The notes under the pieces: generated by a model
Told to the model about the DNA's origin: nothing
Databases searched by the model: none
The model's input: the letters and a program-made list of their open reading frames with translations, nothing else
From: Methylobacterium sp. 2A
GTDB taxonomy: Bacteria > Pseudomonadota > Alphaproteobacteria > Rhizobiales > Beijerinckiaceae
Length of the DNA stretch: 64,000 bases
NCBI RefSeq assembly: GCF_009806555.1
Contig: NZ_VUOK01000013.1
Location: 62,541-126,540, forward strand
Reading direction: 5' to 3'
Translations under genes and position numbers: made by a program
Part shown: positions 36,318 through 45,844 of the stretch, in pieces
Layout of the letters: each line of letters starts with the position of its first letter
Numbering within the stretch: position 1 is the first letter of the stretch

Positions 36318-37682
36318 TCAGGCGTGGGCGAAGCGCGCCTTCTTACCCAGCGCCTCCTCGACGGTCCCGGCACCGTCGAGATAGCCGTGGACCTTCGGGT
36401 TCGGCATGATCAGGGAGGCCACGAAGGCGATCGCCATCAGCACGGTCACGTACCAGAAGAACGTGCTCTCCATGCCGTTATCCTTGAACCACAGGGCGAC
36501 GAACTCGGCGGTGCCGCCGAAGGTCGCGTTGGCCACCGCGTAGGACAGGCCGACGCCGAGCGCCCGCACGTTGGTCGGGAACAGCTCCGCCTTCACGATG
36601 CCGCTGATGCCCGTGTAGAACGACACCACGGCGAGCCCGAGCGTGATCAGCGCGAAGGCGAGATACGGGTCCTTGTTGGTGCCGAGCGCGGTCATCAGCG
36701 GCACCACCATGAGCGTGCCGAGGCCGCTGTAGAGCAGCATGTTGGCCTTGCGGCCGATCTTGTCGGACAGGGCGCCGAAGATCGGCTGGATCGCCATGTA
36801 GACGAACAGCACCACGGTCATGACCTGCGAGGCCGCAGTCTTCGGCATCCCGGCGGTGTTGACCAGATACTTCTGCATGTAGGTCGTGAAGGTGTAGAAG
36901 CTCAGGGAGCCGCCGGCCGTGTAGGCGACGACCACGAGGAACGCCCGCCAGTGCTTGAACAGCTCGGCGAAGGTGCCGGCCGTCTCCCTGTCGCTGCTGT
37001 CCTTGGTCTCGGCGAGCGAACGCCGCAGATAGAGCGCCACGAGGGCGAGGCCGGCGCCGATGAAGAACGGGATGCGCCAGCCCCAGGCTGTCAATTCGGG
37101 GCCGGTCATGACGGTCTGGAGGAGCACGAGGACCAGCGAGGCGAGGAGCTGCCCGCCGATCAGCGTGACATACTGGAACGAGGCGAAGAAGCCGCGTTTT
37201 CCCTTGATCGCGACCTCGCTCATATAGGTCGCCGAGGTGCCGTATTCGCCGCCGACCGAGAGGCCCTGCAGCATGCGGGCGAGGAGCAGCAGCACCGGCG
37301 CCAGGGTCCCGACCTGCGCGTAGATCGGCAGGATGCCGATCAGCAGCGAGCCGAAGCACATCATCAGCACGGAGACGACCATCGAGGTCCGCCGCCCGAC
37401 CCGGTCGGCGATGCGCCCGAACAGCCAGCCGCCGATCGGGCGCATGAAGAATCCGACCGCGAAGATACCGGCGGTCTGAAGCAACTGGCTAGTCGAGTCG
37501 CCCTTGGGGAAGAAGGCCGGCGCGAAATAGAGCGCGAAGAACGCGTAGCAGTAGAAGTCGTACCACTCGACGAGATTGCCCGAGGACGAGCCGACGATCG
37601 CCCAGATGCGCCGCTTCCGGTCCGCAGCGTCGTCGTGGGTGCCCGGTGCGATGCCGATCGTATCGTTCCGCGAGGCGGACAT
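36318..37682 (-). CDS. MHS-family MFS transporter, KgtP/ProP-like
   Basis: A 454-residue 12-helix symporter of the metabolite:H+ family. The start of TM1 has [20 protein letters not shown], a family hallmark, and the TM2-3 loop [18 protein letters not shown] is the MFS A motif. [20 protein letters not shown] is the MHS signature in TM4. Substrates in the family include alpha-ketoglutarate, citrate, shikimate, proline and betaine; the sequence looks closest to alpha-ketoglutarate permeases, but this is a weak assignment. ATG at 37682 follows GGAG at 5-6 bases and is preferred to the Met six codons earlier. Confidence 0.88.
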   Translation of the reverse strand: MSASRNDTIGIAPGTHDDAADRKRRIWAIVGSSSGNLVEWYDFYCYAFFALYFAPAFFPKGDSTSQLLQTAGIFAVGFFMRPIGGWLFGRIADRVGRRTSMVVSVLMMCFGSLLIGILPIYAQVGTLAPVLLLLARMLQGLSVGGEYGTSATYMSEVAIKGKRGFFASFQYVTLIGGQLLASLVLVLLQTVMTGPELTAWGWRIPFFIGAGLALVALYLRRSLAETKDSSDRETAGTFAELFKHWRAFLVVVAYTAGGSLSFYTFTTYMQKYLVNTAGMPKTAASQVMTVVLFVYMAIQPIFGALSDKIGRKANMLLYSGLGTLMVVPLMTALGTNKDPYLAFALITLGLAVVSFYTGISGIVKAELFPTNVRALGVGLSYAVANATFGGTAEFVALWFKDNGMESTFFWYVTVLMAIAFVASLIMPNPKVHGYLDGAGTVEEALGKKARFAHA

Positions 37683-37918
37683 GGCGTCTCCGTCGATCAC
37701 TTATCGGGACGGCGATGGCCGGCCTCTTCTTCGTGCCCTGCGACGTTACAGGTGATGATCGTGATCGCAAGTCCGTGATGAGCCTTTCCGCGGGACGCCC
37801 GGGCGCCTGTCAGGCGCGACGTCACGGCCGAGGCCCGCACGGAACGGTTTGCCCCGGGGGTCCGTTGCGGCCCGGCGCGGGCGTCGACGGCGCTCCGATA
37901 TCGCCAGGAGGAGAGGCC

Positions 37919-38683
37919 ATGAAGCGGATTCTGAGGGACACGGTCGCGGCGGTCATCGTCGTCGCCGGAGCGGCGACCGCCTTCGCGCAAGGCGCTCCAG
38001 GCGGGCCCGGCGGTGGCGCGGGCGGCGCTGGTGGGGCGGGAGCGGGTCCCGCGGCCGGACCGGGCGGCGGGGCTGGCCCGGGCGCTGGCGGCGGCGGCAT
38101 GCGGGGCGGTGCCGGCGCTCCGGAGGGCGGTGCGATGCGGGGACCCGGCGGTGAGGGCGGCGCGCGCGGTGCGGAGCCGGGTGGTCCCGGGGGACGTGGC
38201 GCCGAAGGGCCGGGCCGGGCCGGCGGCGGCGAGCGCGGTGGTCCGGCCGAGCGGGGCGCACCGGGGGCCAACCCCGCTCCAGGCGAGCGCGGTGCGCGCG
38301 AGTCCGGCCCGGGGGGCGAGCGCGGCAATCGCGATGCCGCAGGGCCGAACCAGGGCGCACGGGGGCCTGCTGGGGATCACGGCGGCCGCGCCGGTGCCCG
38401 GGACCGCGGTTCCGTTCGTGGTGCGGTAGGGCGGCTCGATACCCGGCAGCGCACCGAGTTCCGGTCCTCGATCACCCGACTCGGCGTCTCGCCGCTCAGG
38501 GATGTCGCCTTCGGCCTCGCGGTCGGCACCGCGATTCCGCGTTCGGTGTCCCTCCACCGGTTGCCGCCGGCGATCATCGAGCTCGTGCCGGAATACGAAG
38601 GCTACGACTTCATCCTGGTGCGCGACGACATCGTCATCATCGATCCCGATACCTACGAGATCGTCGATGTGATCCCCGCCTGA
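37919..38683 (+). CDS. DUF1236 protein with a long Gly-rich region
   Basis: A 254-residue exported protein. Signal peptide about residues 1-23 (RDTVAAVIVVAGAATAFAQ). Residues about 24-165 are almost entirely Gly, Ala, Pro, Arg and Glu (for example GPGGGAGGAGGAGAG), likely disordered. The C-terminal 85 residues form a DUF1236-type domain (LDTRQRTEFRSSITRLG, then LPPAIIELVPEYEGYDFILV and DDIVIIDPDTYEIVDVI). It begins after a strong AGGAGGAGAGG ribosome binding site. Such proteins in Hyphomicrobiales are secreted or periplasmic and of unknown function. A perfect 26-bp palindrome lies about 105 bases past the stop. Confidence 0.85.
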   Translation: MKRILRDTVAAVIVVAGAATAFAQGAPGGPGGGAGGAGGAGAGPAAGPGGGAGPGAGGGGMRGGAGAPEGGAMRGPGGEGGARGAEPGGPGGRGAEGPGRAGGGERGGPAERGAPGANPAPGERGARESGPGGERGNRDAAGPNQGARGPAGDHGGRAGARDRGSVRGAVGRLDTRQRTEFRSSITRLGVSPLRDVAFGLAVGTAIPRSVSLHRLPPAIIELVPEYEGYDFILVRDDIVIIDPDTYEIVDVIPA

Positions 38684-38787
38684 TCCGCGTCGTCCTCGTG
38701 CCGAACGCGCGGCAGCGCGGATTTCTCGCGCGTTCGGCCGATTTGCGAAAAGAAAACGAAAGGAAAACGTCGTAAACCCGCAGCGGC

Positions 38788-38813
38788 CTGGATCCGGACA
38801 TGTCCGGATCCAG
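38788..38813. repeat. Perfect 26-bp palindrome (hairpin or operator)
   Basis: A 26-base palindrome with no loop mismatch: half-site CTGGATCCGGACA, mirrored on the other strand. Outside it, CAGCGGC (38781-38787) and GCCGCTG (about 38825-38831) are also complementary, giving a larger interrupted cruciform. It lies between the DUF1236 gene and the second chemoreceptor, 143 bases before the latter's start, so it could be a terminator of the former or a regulator site of the latter. Confidence 0.7.
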
Positions 38814-38955
38814 CCATGAAAGGCGCCGCTGATAAGAAAAACCTCTGTTCTATTGAATGATCTGTCTGGATTTACAATCAAAACAAACGCCACGGACCGT
38901 GAATTTCAGATGCGAATAGGAGCTCTTCAAGCGTCGCCTCCGTTTGGAGAGTGGT

Positions 38956-40959
38956 ATGTCGAGTGTGAAGTCTGGTCTTAGCGCATCCGCATGGCTCACG
39001 CGCTTGCGCCTCGGGATAGCGGGTCGCGCAACGCTCCTGACTCTCGCGATCGCGTTCACCGCCTTTCTCGCATGCTCCATCTACATCCACACGTCGCAGA
39101 CCGCGCTGCTGCGGACGGAGATCCAGACCAGCATGTCGAGCCTGAGCGGTGCCGCCGCGCGGAGCATCGGCAACTGGCTGCGTGGGAAGCTGGATCTCAT
39201 GCAGCTGGCGGCGGAGGAGATCGCCGGCACCGGGGTCGGGCCTGAGGCGGACCGCGTGCTCGACGCGCCGATCGTCCGCCAGGGGTTCTACGTCAGCTAT
39301 CTCGGGCGCACCGACGGGTTCTACACGAAGATGCCCAAGGCGCCGATTCCGCCGGGCTACGATCCGCGCCAGCGGCCGTGGTTCAAAGAGGTCGCGGCGA
39401 CGACGGGCACGATCCTGACCGAACCCTACAAGTCCGCCAGCCGGGGCAGCATGGTCCTGACAGCGGCCGCACCGGTCGCGGATGCGCAGCACAACCTGGT
39501 CGGCGTGGCGGCCGGCGATTTCGACGTCGCGGCCCTGGCCCGGATGATCGCCGAGGTGGTGCCCGGCGGCCATGGCTATGCCTATCTCGTGTCCGGCGGC
39601 GGCAAGATCCTGATCCATCCCAAAGCGGAATTGATCGGCAAACCCCTCACGGATCTGATCGGCGGTCCGAAGCCCGAGATTGCCGCCGGCCACGAAATCG
39701 AGACCCGCGAGGCTGGCCGCGCCACCCTGACGGTGTTCGCCCGGGTCCCCGACCTGCCGTCCAATCTCGACTGGTACGTCGCGCTCTCCTTCGATCAAGC
39801 GGCGGCGGTCGCGCCGATCGACCACCTCACGCGGAATATGGCGGTCGCGACCGTCATCATGCTGCTGGCGCTGGCGGTCGCGGTGGGACGGACCATGGCG
39901 ACCACGGTGGCACGTCCGCTGAATCGTCTCGTCGGCGTGCTTCAGCGGATGAGTCAGGGTGAGTTGGACACCGAGATCACGGAGGCGCGCCGGCAGGACG
40001 AGATCGGCATGGTCGGGCGCGCCGTCGAAGGCATCAAGGCCCTCGTGGCGGAGAAGGCGCGCGAGCAGGCCGATATGCGCCGCCTCGCCGACGCGGCCGC
40101 CGCCGCCGAGCGCAGGCGCACGATGACCGAACTGGCCGATGGATTCGAGCGGGTCGTCGGCACCATCGTGAATTCGGTCTCGTCCGCAGCCGCCGATCTT
40201 CATGCGACCGCCGAGACGCTGACGGTTGCCGCCACGCAGGCCGCGGCGCAGTCCAGCGGCGTCGCGGCCGCCGCCGAGGAGGCGTCCGCCAATGTCCGCA
40301 CCGTCGCGGCGGCGACCGAGCAACTCGGCGCGAGCGTGCAGGCGGTGGCCGGACAGGTCGCCGGCTCGTCACGCCTCGCCCGAACGGCGGTCGATGAGGC
40401 CGACGAGACCGGGCGGCGGGTGCAGGACCTCTCTGAGGCCGTGTCCAAGATCGGAGACGCGGTCGGGCTGATCTCCTCCATCGCGGCGCAGACGAACCTC
40501 CTCGCACTGAATGCCACGATCGAGGCGGCGCGCGCCGGCGAGGCGGGGCGCGGCTTCGCCGTCGTGGCCGCCGAGGTGAAGGAACTGGCCGCCCAGACCG
40601 CCCGGGCGACCGAGGAGATCACCGCCCACATCGCGCGTGTCGAGGGCTCGACCGGCGAGGCCACCCGGGCGCTCGACGGGATCGTGGGGCGCATCCGGGA
40701 CATCAACGACGTGGCGAACACGATCGCCGCCGCGGTGAGCGAGCAGGATTCGGCCGCGCAGGAGATCGCCCGCAACGTCGGTCAAGCCGCGACCGGGACC
40801 GACGAGGTCACGACGAACATCGCCGGCGTCGCCGGAGCCGCGGCGCAGACCGGTCAGGCTGCGCATCGAGTCCTGGATTCCGCCACGGAACTGTCCCGGC
40901 AATCGGACCATCTCAGTGTCGAGGTCGCCCGTTTCCTTGAATCGGTCAGGGCTGCCTGA
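38956..40959 (+). CDS. Methyl-accepting chemotaxis protein with Cache sensor domain
   Basis: A 667-residue chemoreceptor. TM1 about residues 24-44 ([20 protein letters not shown]), a large periplasmic double-Cache sensor (about 50-290; [20 protein letters not shown] and [20 protein letters not shown] are Cache motifs), TM2 about 297-315 ([18 protein letters not shown]), a HAMP domain ([20 protein letters not shown]) and the signalling bundle with the tip [20 protein letters not shown]. Cache domains often bind amino or organic acids. Start: ATG at 38956 follows GGAGAG, whereas TTG at 38944 is an unlikely alternative. No che genes adjacent; no CheR pentapeptide. Confidence 0.95.
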   Translation: MSSVKSGLSASAWLTRLRLGIAGRATLLTLAIAFTAFLACSIYIHTSQTALLRTEIQTSMSSLSGAAARSIGNWLRGKLDLMQLAAEEIAGTGVGPEADRVLDAPIVRQGFYVSYLGRTDGFYTKMPKAPIPPGYDPRQRPWFKEVAATTGTILTEPYKSASRGSMVLTAAAPVADAQHNLVGVAAGDFDVAALARMIAEVVPGGHGYAYLVSGGGKILIHPKAELIGKPLTDLIGGPKPEIAAGHEIETREAGRATLTVFARVPDLPSNLDWYVALSFDQAAAVAPIDHLTRNMAVATVIMLLALAVAVGRTMATTVARPLNRLVGVLQRMSQGELDTEITEARRQDEIGMVGRAVEGIKALVAEKAREQADMRRLADAAAAAERRRTMTELADGFERVVGTIVNSVSSAAADLHATAETLTVAATQAAAQSSGVAAAAEEASANVRTVAAATEQLGASVQAVAGQVAGSSRLARTAVDEADETGRRVQDLSEAVSKIGDAVGLISSIAAQTNLLALNATIEAARAGEAGRGFAVVAAEVKELAAQTARATEEITAHIARVEGSTGEATRALDGIVGRIRDINDVANTIAAAVSEQDSAAQEIARNVGQAATGTDEVTTNIAGVAGAAAQTGQAAHRVLDSATELSRQSDHLSVEVARFLESVRAA

Positions 40960-40983
40960 CGAGGTCATTGGCGGCCGAGGCGA

Positions 40984-41616
40984 TCAGCGATGCGCCTCGG
41001 CCGCCATGCGGATCGCAAGCGCTGCCAGCACCGTCCCCATCAGCCAGCGCTGAACGACGCTCCAGAGGGGGCGCTGGATGAAGAACCCGGCGATCGTCGC
41101 TGCCGACACGATGAAGACGGCGTTCATCACCACGCTGACGACGAGCTGGGTGCCGCAGAATATCAGCGCCTGCGCGAGCACGCTCCCGTTCTTCGGGTCG
41201 ATGAACTGCGGCAGGAGCGACAGGTACAGAACTGCAATCTTCGGATTGAGCAGGTTGGTCAGCAGACCCATCACGAAGAGCTTGCGCGAGCTGTCCTTCG
41301 ACAGGTCGTGGACTTGGAACGGCGATCGCCCGTTGGGCCGAACCGCCTGCCATGCGAGATACAGGAGATAGAGTGCGCCGGCGATGCGGACCCCATCGTA
41401 GGCGTAGGGGATCGCGATCAGCAGCGCCGTGAGCCCCAAGGCCGCACACACCATGTAGACGATGTGGCCCACGAGGATGCCGCCGAGCGAGATCAGGCCG
41501 GCCGTGCGCCCCTGCGCGATCGAGCGGGAGATCAGATAGACCATATTCGGTCCCGGCGTGAGGGCCATGCCCAGCGAGACCAAGGCAAAGGCCAAGTAGC
41601 TGCCCAGATCCGGCAT
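40984..41616 (-). CDS. LysE family translocator
   Basis: A 210-residue inner-membrane exporter with about six hydrophobic helices. The family motif FALVSLGMALTPGPNMVYLI opens the protein (GPN of RhtB/LysE) and GGILVGHIVYMVCAALGLTA follows; TNLLNPKIAVLYLSLLPQF is the second hallmark. Such exporters remove amino acids such as lysine, threonine or homoserine; the substrate here is unknown. Met at 41616 is chosen because the extra residues of the longer frame (from 41709) are not hydrophobic or conserved. It converges on the chemoreceptor with 24 bases between stops. Confidence 0.9.
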   Translation of the reverse strand: MPDLGSYLAFALVSLGMALTPGPNMVYLISRSIAQGRTAGLISLGGILVGHIVYMVCAALGLTALLIAIPYAYDGVRIAGALYLLYLAWQAVRPNGRSPFQVHDLSKDSSRKLFVMGLLTNLLNPKIAVLYLSLLPQFIDPKNGSVLAQALIFCGTQLVVSVVMNAVFIVSAATIAGFFIQRPLWSVVQRWLMGTVLAALAIRMAAEAHR

Positions 41617-41903
41617 TTCGATCCATCCCGTCACAGGTCGTCGCCAACAGAAGCGTGCGTTTCTCTGCCCGACGAATCGTCTTTCATCGAAGAGAGCAGC
41701 TTCCAGCATCGAGCTGGACTGATCGGATCCGGCTTGTCAAAGCGTTCAGCGGCCGCCGGCATGACGCGGATGCTTGCTTACCTCGGCGACCATGCCGGCT
41801 ACAACGGCGCGTGAGCTTGACCGACTCACCCGCGAAGGCCGCACGCGGCCGGTTGCGGCCGGGAGTGCAGAGGATGGTCATCTCTCTGGCATGGTCCAGA
41901 AAA

Positions 41904-41941
41904 GCGAATGGCGAGTGGAGACTCACGCTCCGCCTCGCCAT
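41904..41941. terminator. Long hairpin upstream of lysE (10-bp stem plus inner stem)
   Basis: Perfect inverted repeat GAATGGCGAG / CTCGCCATTC separated by 18 bases that themselves contain GGAG/CTCC, making an extended two-part stem. It is 114 bases downstream of the hrcA stop and 288 bases upstream of the lysE start. It may terminate hrcA read-through or be a folded 5' leader. Confidence 0.5.
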
Positions 41942-41979
41942 TCCTCTCTGGAGACGGCGACACCTGAGAAGGTGAATGC

Positions 41980-42008
41980 CAGGGATCGGCGGAAAGCCGC
42001 CGCCGATC
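41980..42008 (-). terminator. Hairpin after hrcA
   Basis: Perfect 11-bp inverted repeat GGGATCGGCGG / CCGCCGATCCC with a 7-base loop, 47 bases past the hrcA stop. A strong candidate rho-independent-like terminator without a T-run. Confidence 0.6.
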
Positions 42009-42054
42009 CCACTCCCGAAGATAACGCCCCGGGCCTGGCACAGCAACGGTCGCG

Positions 42055-43173
42055 TCACCGTCCCCCGTCCAGAAGTTTCGAGACGACGCGGGCCGTATAG
42101 TCGACCATCGGCACGATGCGCGCGTAGTTCAGCCGCGTCGGCCCGATCACGCCGACCACGCCGACGATCTTCTGGGCCCCGTCCCGGAACGGCGCGGCGA
42201 TCAGCGACGAGCCGGAGAGCGAGAACAGCTTGTTCTCGGAGCCGATGAAGATGCGCACGCCGTCGCCGCCCTCGGCCCGGGCGAGGAGGTCGATGACGTC
42301 CTTCTGGCTCTCCAGATCGTTGAACAGCAGGCGGATGCGCTCCAGATCCTCGGCCGCCCTGAGATCGTCCAGCAGATTGGCCTGCCCGCGTACGATCAGC
42401 TGGCGCGCCTCGGTGGGACCGACCGGCGTCGCCAGCCCGGCATCCACGAGGCGTTCGGTCAGGGCGTCGAGCTCCCGCTTCATCGCTTGGCGGCTGGCCT
42501 CGATCTCCGCCCGCAGGGTGCCGAGGGTCCGGCCCTGAAGCCGGGCATTCAGAAAGTTCGTTGCCTCCCGAAGGGCGCCTGCGGGCAGGCCGGGCGGCAG
42601 GTCCACGAGGCGGTTCTCGACGGAGCCGTCATCCGAGACCAGCACGACGAGCGCCCGGGCCGGATCGAGGCGCACGAACTCGATGTGCTTCAGGTTCACG
42701 TTCGCCTTGGTGGTCAGCACGACGCCGGCGCCGCGCGAGATGCCCGACAGCATGGTCGAGGCCTCGGTCAAAGCAGAATCGAAGGTGTGGCCCGAGGCGG
42801 CGGCCCGCATCTGCGCCTCGATCCGGGCCTGCTCGTCCTGGCTGACATCGCCCAGTTCCAGCATGGCGTCGACGAAGAAGCGCAGGCCGAGCTCGGTCGG
42901 CAGCCGGCCCGCGGATGTGTGCGGGGCGAAGATCAGGCCGGAATGCTCAAGATCCGCCATCACGTTGCGAATCGAGGCCGGCGACAGGGCCATCGGCAGG
43001 ATCCGCGCGAGGTTGCGCGATCCGACCGGTTCGCCGGTGGTGAGGTAGCTCTCGACGATCTGCCGGAAGATCTCTCGGGCGCGCTCGTTGAGCGCGGCAA
43101 GCGCGTGCATCGTTGGGCCGTCGGGAAATCGCGGGTTCGGGTCTGTCACGCTCTGATCCTGTCGTCCGATCAT
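42055..43173 (-). CDS. hrcA: Heat-inducible transcription repressor HrcA
   Basis: Represses heat-shock operons such as groESL by binding CIRCE elements. From ATG at 43173 it is about 372 residues. Visible: N-terminal winged HTH ([20 protein letters not shown], then [20 protein letters not shown]), [20 protein letters not shown] and [17 protein letters not shown], and the C-terminal GAF-like region ending [20 protein letters not shown]. The start is uncertain: GTG at 43149 or ATG further in are possible. Divergent from rph with 117 bases between. No CIRCE repeat is visible around its own promoter; in this class grpE often follows hrcA but here it does not. Confidence 0.95.
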   Translation of the reverse strand: MIGRQDQSVTDPNPRFPDGPTMHALAALNERAREIFRQIVESYLTTGEPVGSRNLARILPMALSPASIRNVMADLEHSGLIFAPHTSAGRLPTELGLRFFVDAMLELGDVSQDEQARIEAQMRAAASGHTFDSALTEASTMLSGISRGAGVVLTTKANVNLKHIEFVRLDPARALVVLVSDDGSVENRLVDLPPGLPAGALREATNFLNARLQGRTLGTLRAEIEASRQAMKRELDALTERLVDAGLATPVGPTEARQLIVRGQANLLDDLRAAEDLERIRLLFNDLESQKDVIDLLARAEGGDGVRIFIGSENKLFSLSGSSLIAAPFRDGAQKIVGVVGVIGPTRLNYARIVPMVDYTARVVSKLLDGGR

Positions 43174-43290
43174 GTCCAACCGCCCGGTCCGGATCAATCC
43201 GGACAACACGGCTCCTCTGCGCCGCTTGCCCGCGGAGACACGGCGGCCTAAGAGCCCGGCCCTCGACTTTCCTCACAGAAGGGGTCCGCA

Positions 43291-44004
43291 ATGCGGCCTT
43301 CCAAGCGTGCCGCCGACGAGTTGCGGCCCGTGAGCCTGGAGCGCGCGGTCTCGCGCTACGCCGAGGGCTCGTGCCTCGTCAGCTTCGGCAACACCCGGGT
43401 GCTCTGCACTGCCTCGCTGGAGGAGCGCGGGCCCCCGTGGCTGCGCGGTTCGGGCAAGGGCTGGGTCACGGCCGAATACGCCATGCTCCCGCGTGCGACG
43501 CACGAACGCACCCGCCGCGAGATCGGTTCCGGCAAGCCGTCGGGGCGGACCCAGGAGATCCAGCGGCTGATCGGGCGCTCCCTGCGAGCCGTCACCAACC
43601 TGCCGGCGCTCGGCGAGCGGCAGGTGACGGTGGATTGCGACGTGATCCAGGCCGATGGCGGCACGCGCACCGCCGCCATCACGGGCGCCTGGGTGGCCCT
43701 GCACGATTGCTTCGGCTGGATGCGGGCGCGCTCGATCATCTCGGTCGATCCGCTGCGCGATCACGTCGCGGCCGTCTCCTGCGGCCTCTACAAGGGCACG
43801 CCGGTGCTGGACCTCGACTACGCCGAGGATTCGGCCGCCGAGACCGACGCCAATTTCGTGCTCACCGGCCGGGGCGGCATCGTGGAGGTGCAGGGCACCG
43901 CCGAGATGGAGCCGTTCTCGCAGGATCAGCTTCTCGAGTTGCTGCGCCTCGCCCGCGCCGGCACCGACCGGCTGGTCGCCCTGCAGAAGGAGGCGATCGC
44001 GTGA
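43291..44004 (+). CDS. rph: Ribonuclease PH
   Basis: A 237-residue phosphorolytic 3'-5' exoribonuclease that trims tRNA 3' ends with phosphate. It begins [20 protein letters not shown] and holds [20 protein letters not shown] with [40 protein letters not shown] and the C-terminal [18 protein letters not shown]. Full length. Its stop overlaps the rdgB start by 4 bp (GTGA), and the rph-rdgB-hemW order is common in alphaproteobacteria. Divergent from hrcA. Confidence 0.98.
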   Translation: MRPSKRAADELRPVSLERAVSRYAEGSCLVSFGNTRVLCTASLEERGPPWLRGSGKGWVTAEYAMLPRATHERTRREIGSGKPSGRTQEIQRLIGRSLRAVTNLPALGERQVTVDCDVIQADGGTRTAAITGAWVALHDCFGWMRARSIISVDPLRDHVAAVSCGLYKGTPVLDLDYAEDSAAETDANFVLTGRGGIVEVQGTAEMEPFSQDQLLELLRLARAGTDRLVALQKEAIA

Positions 44005-44630
44005 GCCGGCCCTTGACGGGCAAGGTGGTCATCGCCACCCACAATGCCGGCAAGCTCGCGGAGATGCGCGAGTTGCTGGCTCCGTTCGGCGTGCAGGCGG
44101 TGTCGGCCGGCGAGCTCGGCCTGCCGGAGCCGGAGGAGACCGGTACGATGTTCGCCGAGAACGCGGCGATCAAGGCTCACGCCGCCGCCGAGGCCACCGG
44201 CCTTCCCGCCTTCGCGGACGATTCCGGCCTCTGCGTCGACGCCCTCGACGGGGCGCCGGGCATTTTTTCTGCCCGCTGGGCCGGCCCGACCAAGGACTTT
44301 TCCGGCGCCATGGCGCGGATTTTCTCCGAATTGGACCGGCGCGGCGCGCAGGATCGCCGCGCGCATTTCGTCTCGGCGCTGGTGCTCGCTTGGCCCGACG
44401 GCCACACCGAGCTGTTCGAAGGCCGGGTGTTCGGTGACCTCGTCGAACCCCGCGGCTCGGCCGGCTTCGGCTACGACCCGATCTTCCGGCCGGAGGGCCA
44501 CGACCGCACCTTCGGCGAGATGAGCGCGGAGGAGAAGCACGGCGTCGATTGGCAGCGCGGGCAGGGGCTCTCCCACCGGGCACGGGCCTTCGTGGAGCTG
44601 AGCCGGGCCTGCCTCGCGCCGCGCGCCTGA
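44001..44630 (+). CDS. rdgB: XTP/dITP diphosphatase (RdgB/HAM1 family)
   Basis: Hydrolyses deaminated purine triphosphates (dITP, XTP) to monophosphates to keep them out of DNA and RNA. The 209-residue protein starts at GTG 44001, giving [18 protein letters not shown], then [20 protein letters not shown] and [24 protein letters not shown] and a tail with [11 protein letters not shown]. All match the family. The start overlaps rph by 4 bp, so the genes are coupled. Confidence 0.97.
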   Translation: MSRPLTGKVVIATHNAGKLAEMRELLAPFGVQAVSAGELGLPEPEETGTMFAENAAIKAHAAAEATGLPAFADDSGLCVDALDGAPGIFSARWAGPTKDFSGAMARIFSELDRRGAQDRRAHFVSALVLAWPDGHTELFEGRVFGDLVEPRGSAGFGYDPIFRPEGHDRTFGEMSAEEKHGVDWQRGQGLSHRARAFVELSRACLAPRA

Positions 44631-44668
44631 TTGCCAAAACGGGCGGCGGCGCTCACATCCCCGGCATC

Positions 44669-45844
44669 ATGCGAGCAACCGGCCTGGACCATCCGACCCG
44701 CGATGCGGGCTTCGGCATCTACCTGCACTGGCCGTTCTGCGCGGCGAAGTGCCCCTACTGCGACTTCAACAGTCACGTCCGCCATGCCGGCGTCGACGAG
44801 CCGCGCTTCCTCGCCGCCTTCAAGGCCGAGATCGACCATGCAGCGGGGCGGACGCCCGGCCGGACCGTCACCAGCATCTTCCTCGGGGGCGGCACCCCGT
44901 CGCTGATGCAGCCCGCCACGGTTGCGGGCCTGCTCGACGCCGTGGCGGCGCGCTGGCCCGTGGCGCCGGACGCGGAGATCACGCTTGAGGCCAATCCGTC
45001 GAGTGTCGAGGCGGCCCGCTTCCGCGGCTATCGTGCCGCCGGAATCAACCGGGTCTCGCTCGGCGTGCAGGCGCTGGACGATGCATCGCTCCGGACGCTC
45101 GGCCGGCTGCACGACGTGGCGCAGGCGCTCGACGCGATCCGTGTGGCGCAGGCCACGTTCGAACGGACCTCGTTCGACCTGATCTACGCCCGCCCGGGCC
45201 AGACGCCCGCGATGTGGCGGAACGAGTTGGGCGAGGCCCTGCAGCGGGCCGGCGAGCACCTGTCGCTCTACCAGCTCACCATCGAGCCGGGCACGCCCTT
45301 CCACGGCCTCGCCAACGCGGGCAAGCTGGTCATTCCGGACGATGAGACCGGGCGAGCCCTCTACGACGTGACGCAGGAGCTCTGCGCGCAAGCCGGCCTG
45401 CCCGCCTACGAAATCTCGAACCACGCCCGGCCCGGCGCGGAATCGCGCCACAACCTGCTCTACTGGCGCTACGGCGAATATGCCGGGATCGGTCCCGGGG
45501 CGCATGGACGCCTCGTTACCGAGGTCGGCCGGATCGGCACCGTCACCGAGCGTAGCCCGGAAGCGTGGCTCGCCGGGGTCGAGCGCGACGGTCAGGGTAT
45601 CGTCGAGACCGAAACGCTCTCGCCCGCCGACCAGGCCGACGAGTTCCTCGTAATGGGCCTGCGTCTGCGCGAGGGCATCGATCCGGACCGCTACGCCGCC
45701 CTGAAGGGCCGGCCCCTGAATGGCAACCGGATCGGCATGCTGATCGGTGACGGCCTGCTGGAGCGGCGCCGTGACGGCCGCATCGCCGCCACTCCGCGCG
45801 GCGCGCCGGTCCTCAACGCGCTCGTCGCCGAACTCGCAGGCTGA
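44669..45844 (+). CDS. hemW: Radical SAM heme chaperone HemW
   Basis: A 391-residue radical SAM protein. GIYLHWPFCAAKCPYCDFNS carries the Cys-x3-Cys-x2-Cys iron-sulfur motif and the extra conserved Phe-Asn that separates HemW from HemN. Also SIFLGGGTPSLMQPATV, TLEANPSSVE, INRVSLGVQALDD and YEISNHARPGAESRHNLLYW. HemW binds heme and helps insert it into respiratory proteins; it is not coproporphyrinogen oxidase although often so named. ATG at 44669 fits the family N-terminus. It lies 38 bases after rdgB and shares a stop boundary with the convergent lipoprotein gene. Confidence 0.95.
   Translation: MRATGLDHPTRDAGFGIYLHWPFCAAKCPYCDFNSHVRHAGVDEPRFLAAFKAEIDHAAGRTPGRTVTSIFLGGGTPSLMQPATVAGLLDAVAARWPVAPDAEITLEANPSSVEAARFRGYRAAGINRVSLGVQALDDASLRTLGRLHDVAQALDAIRVAQATFERTSFDLIYARPGQTPAMWRNELGEALQRAGEHLSLYQLTIEPGTPFHGLANAGKLVIPDDETGRALYDVTQELCAQAGLPAYEISNHARPGAESRHNLLYWRYGEYAGIGPGAHGRLVTEVGRIGTVTERSPEAWLAGVERDGQGIVETETLSPADQADEFLVMGLRLREGIDPDRYAALKGRPLNGNRIGMLIGDGLLERRRDGRIAATPRGAPVLNALVAELAG

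Larger units (their letters stand above)
41617..42054. other. Intergenic region between lysE and hrcA with two strong hairpins
   Basis: About 438 bases with no convincing gene; open frames of 100 residues exist but are low-complexity and one overlaps hrcA. Two perfect stem-loops stand out and are listed separately. The first 100 bases upstream of lysE would hold its promoter. Confidence 0.5.

Noticed and set aside
41774..42100. 109-codon plus-strand frame between lysE and hrcA
   Set aside because: Overlaps the 3' end of hrcA, crosses two hairpins and has no family resemblance.
43174..43290. CIRCE operator for HrcA autoregulation
   Set aside because: The TTAGCACTC-N9-GAGTGCTAA pattern is not present between hrcA and rph.
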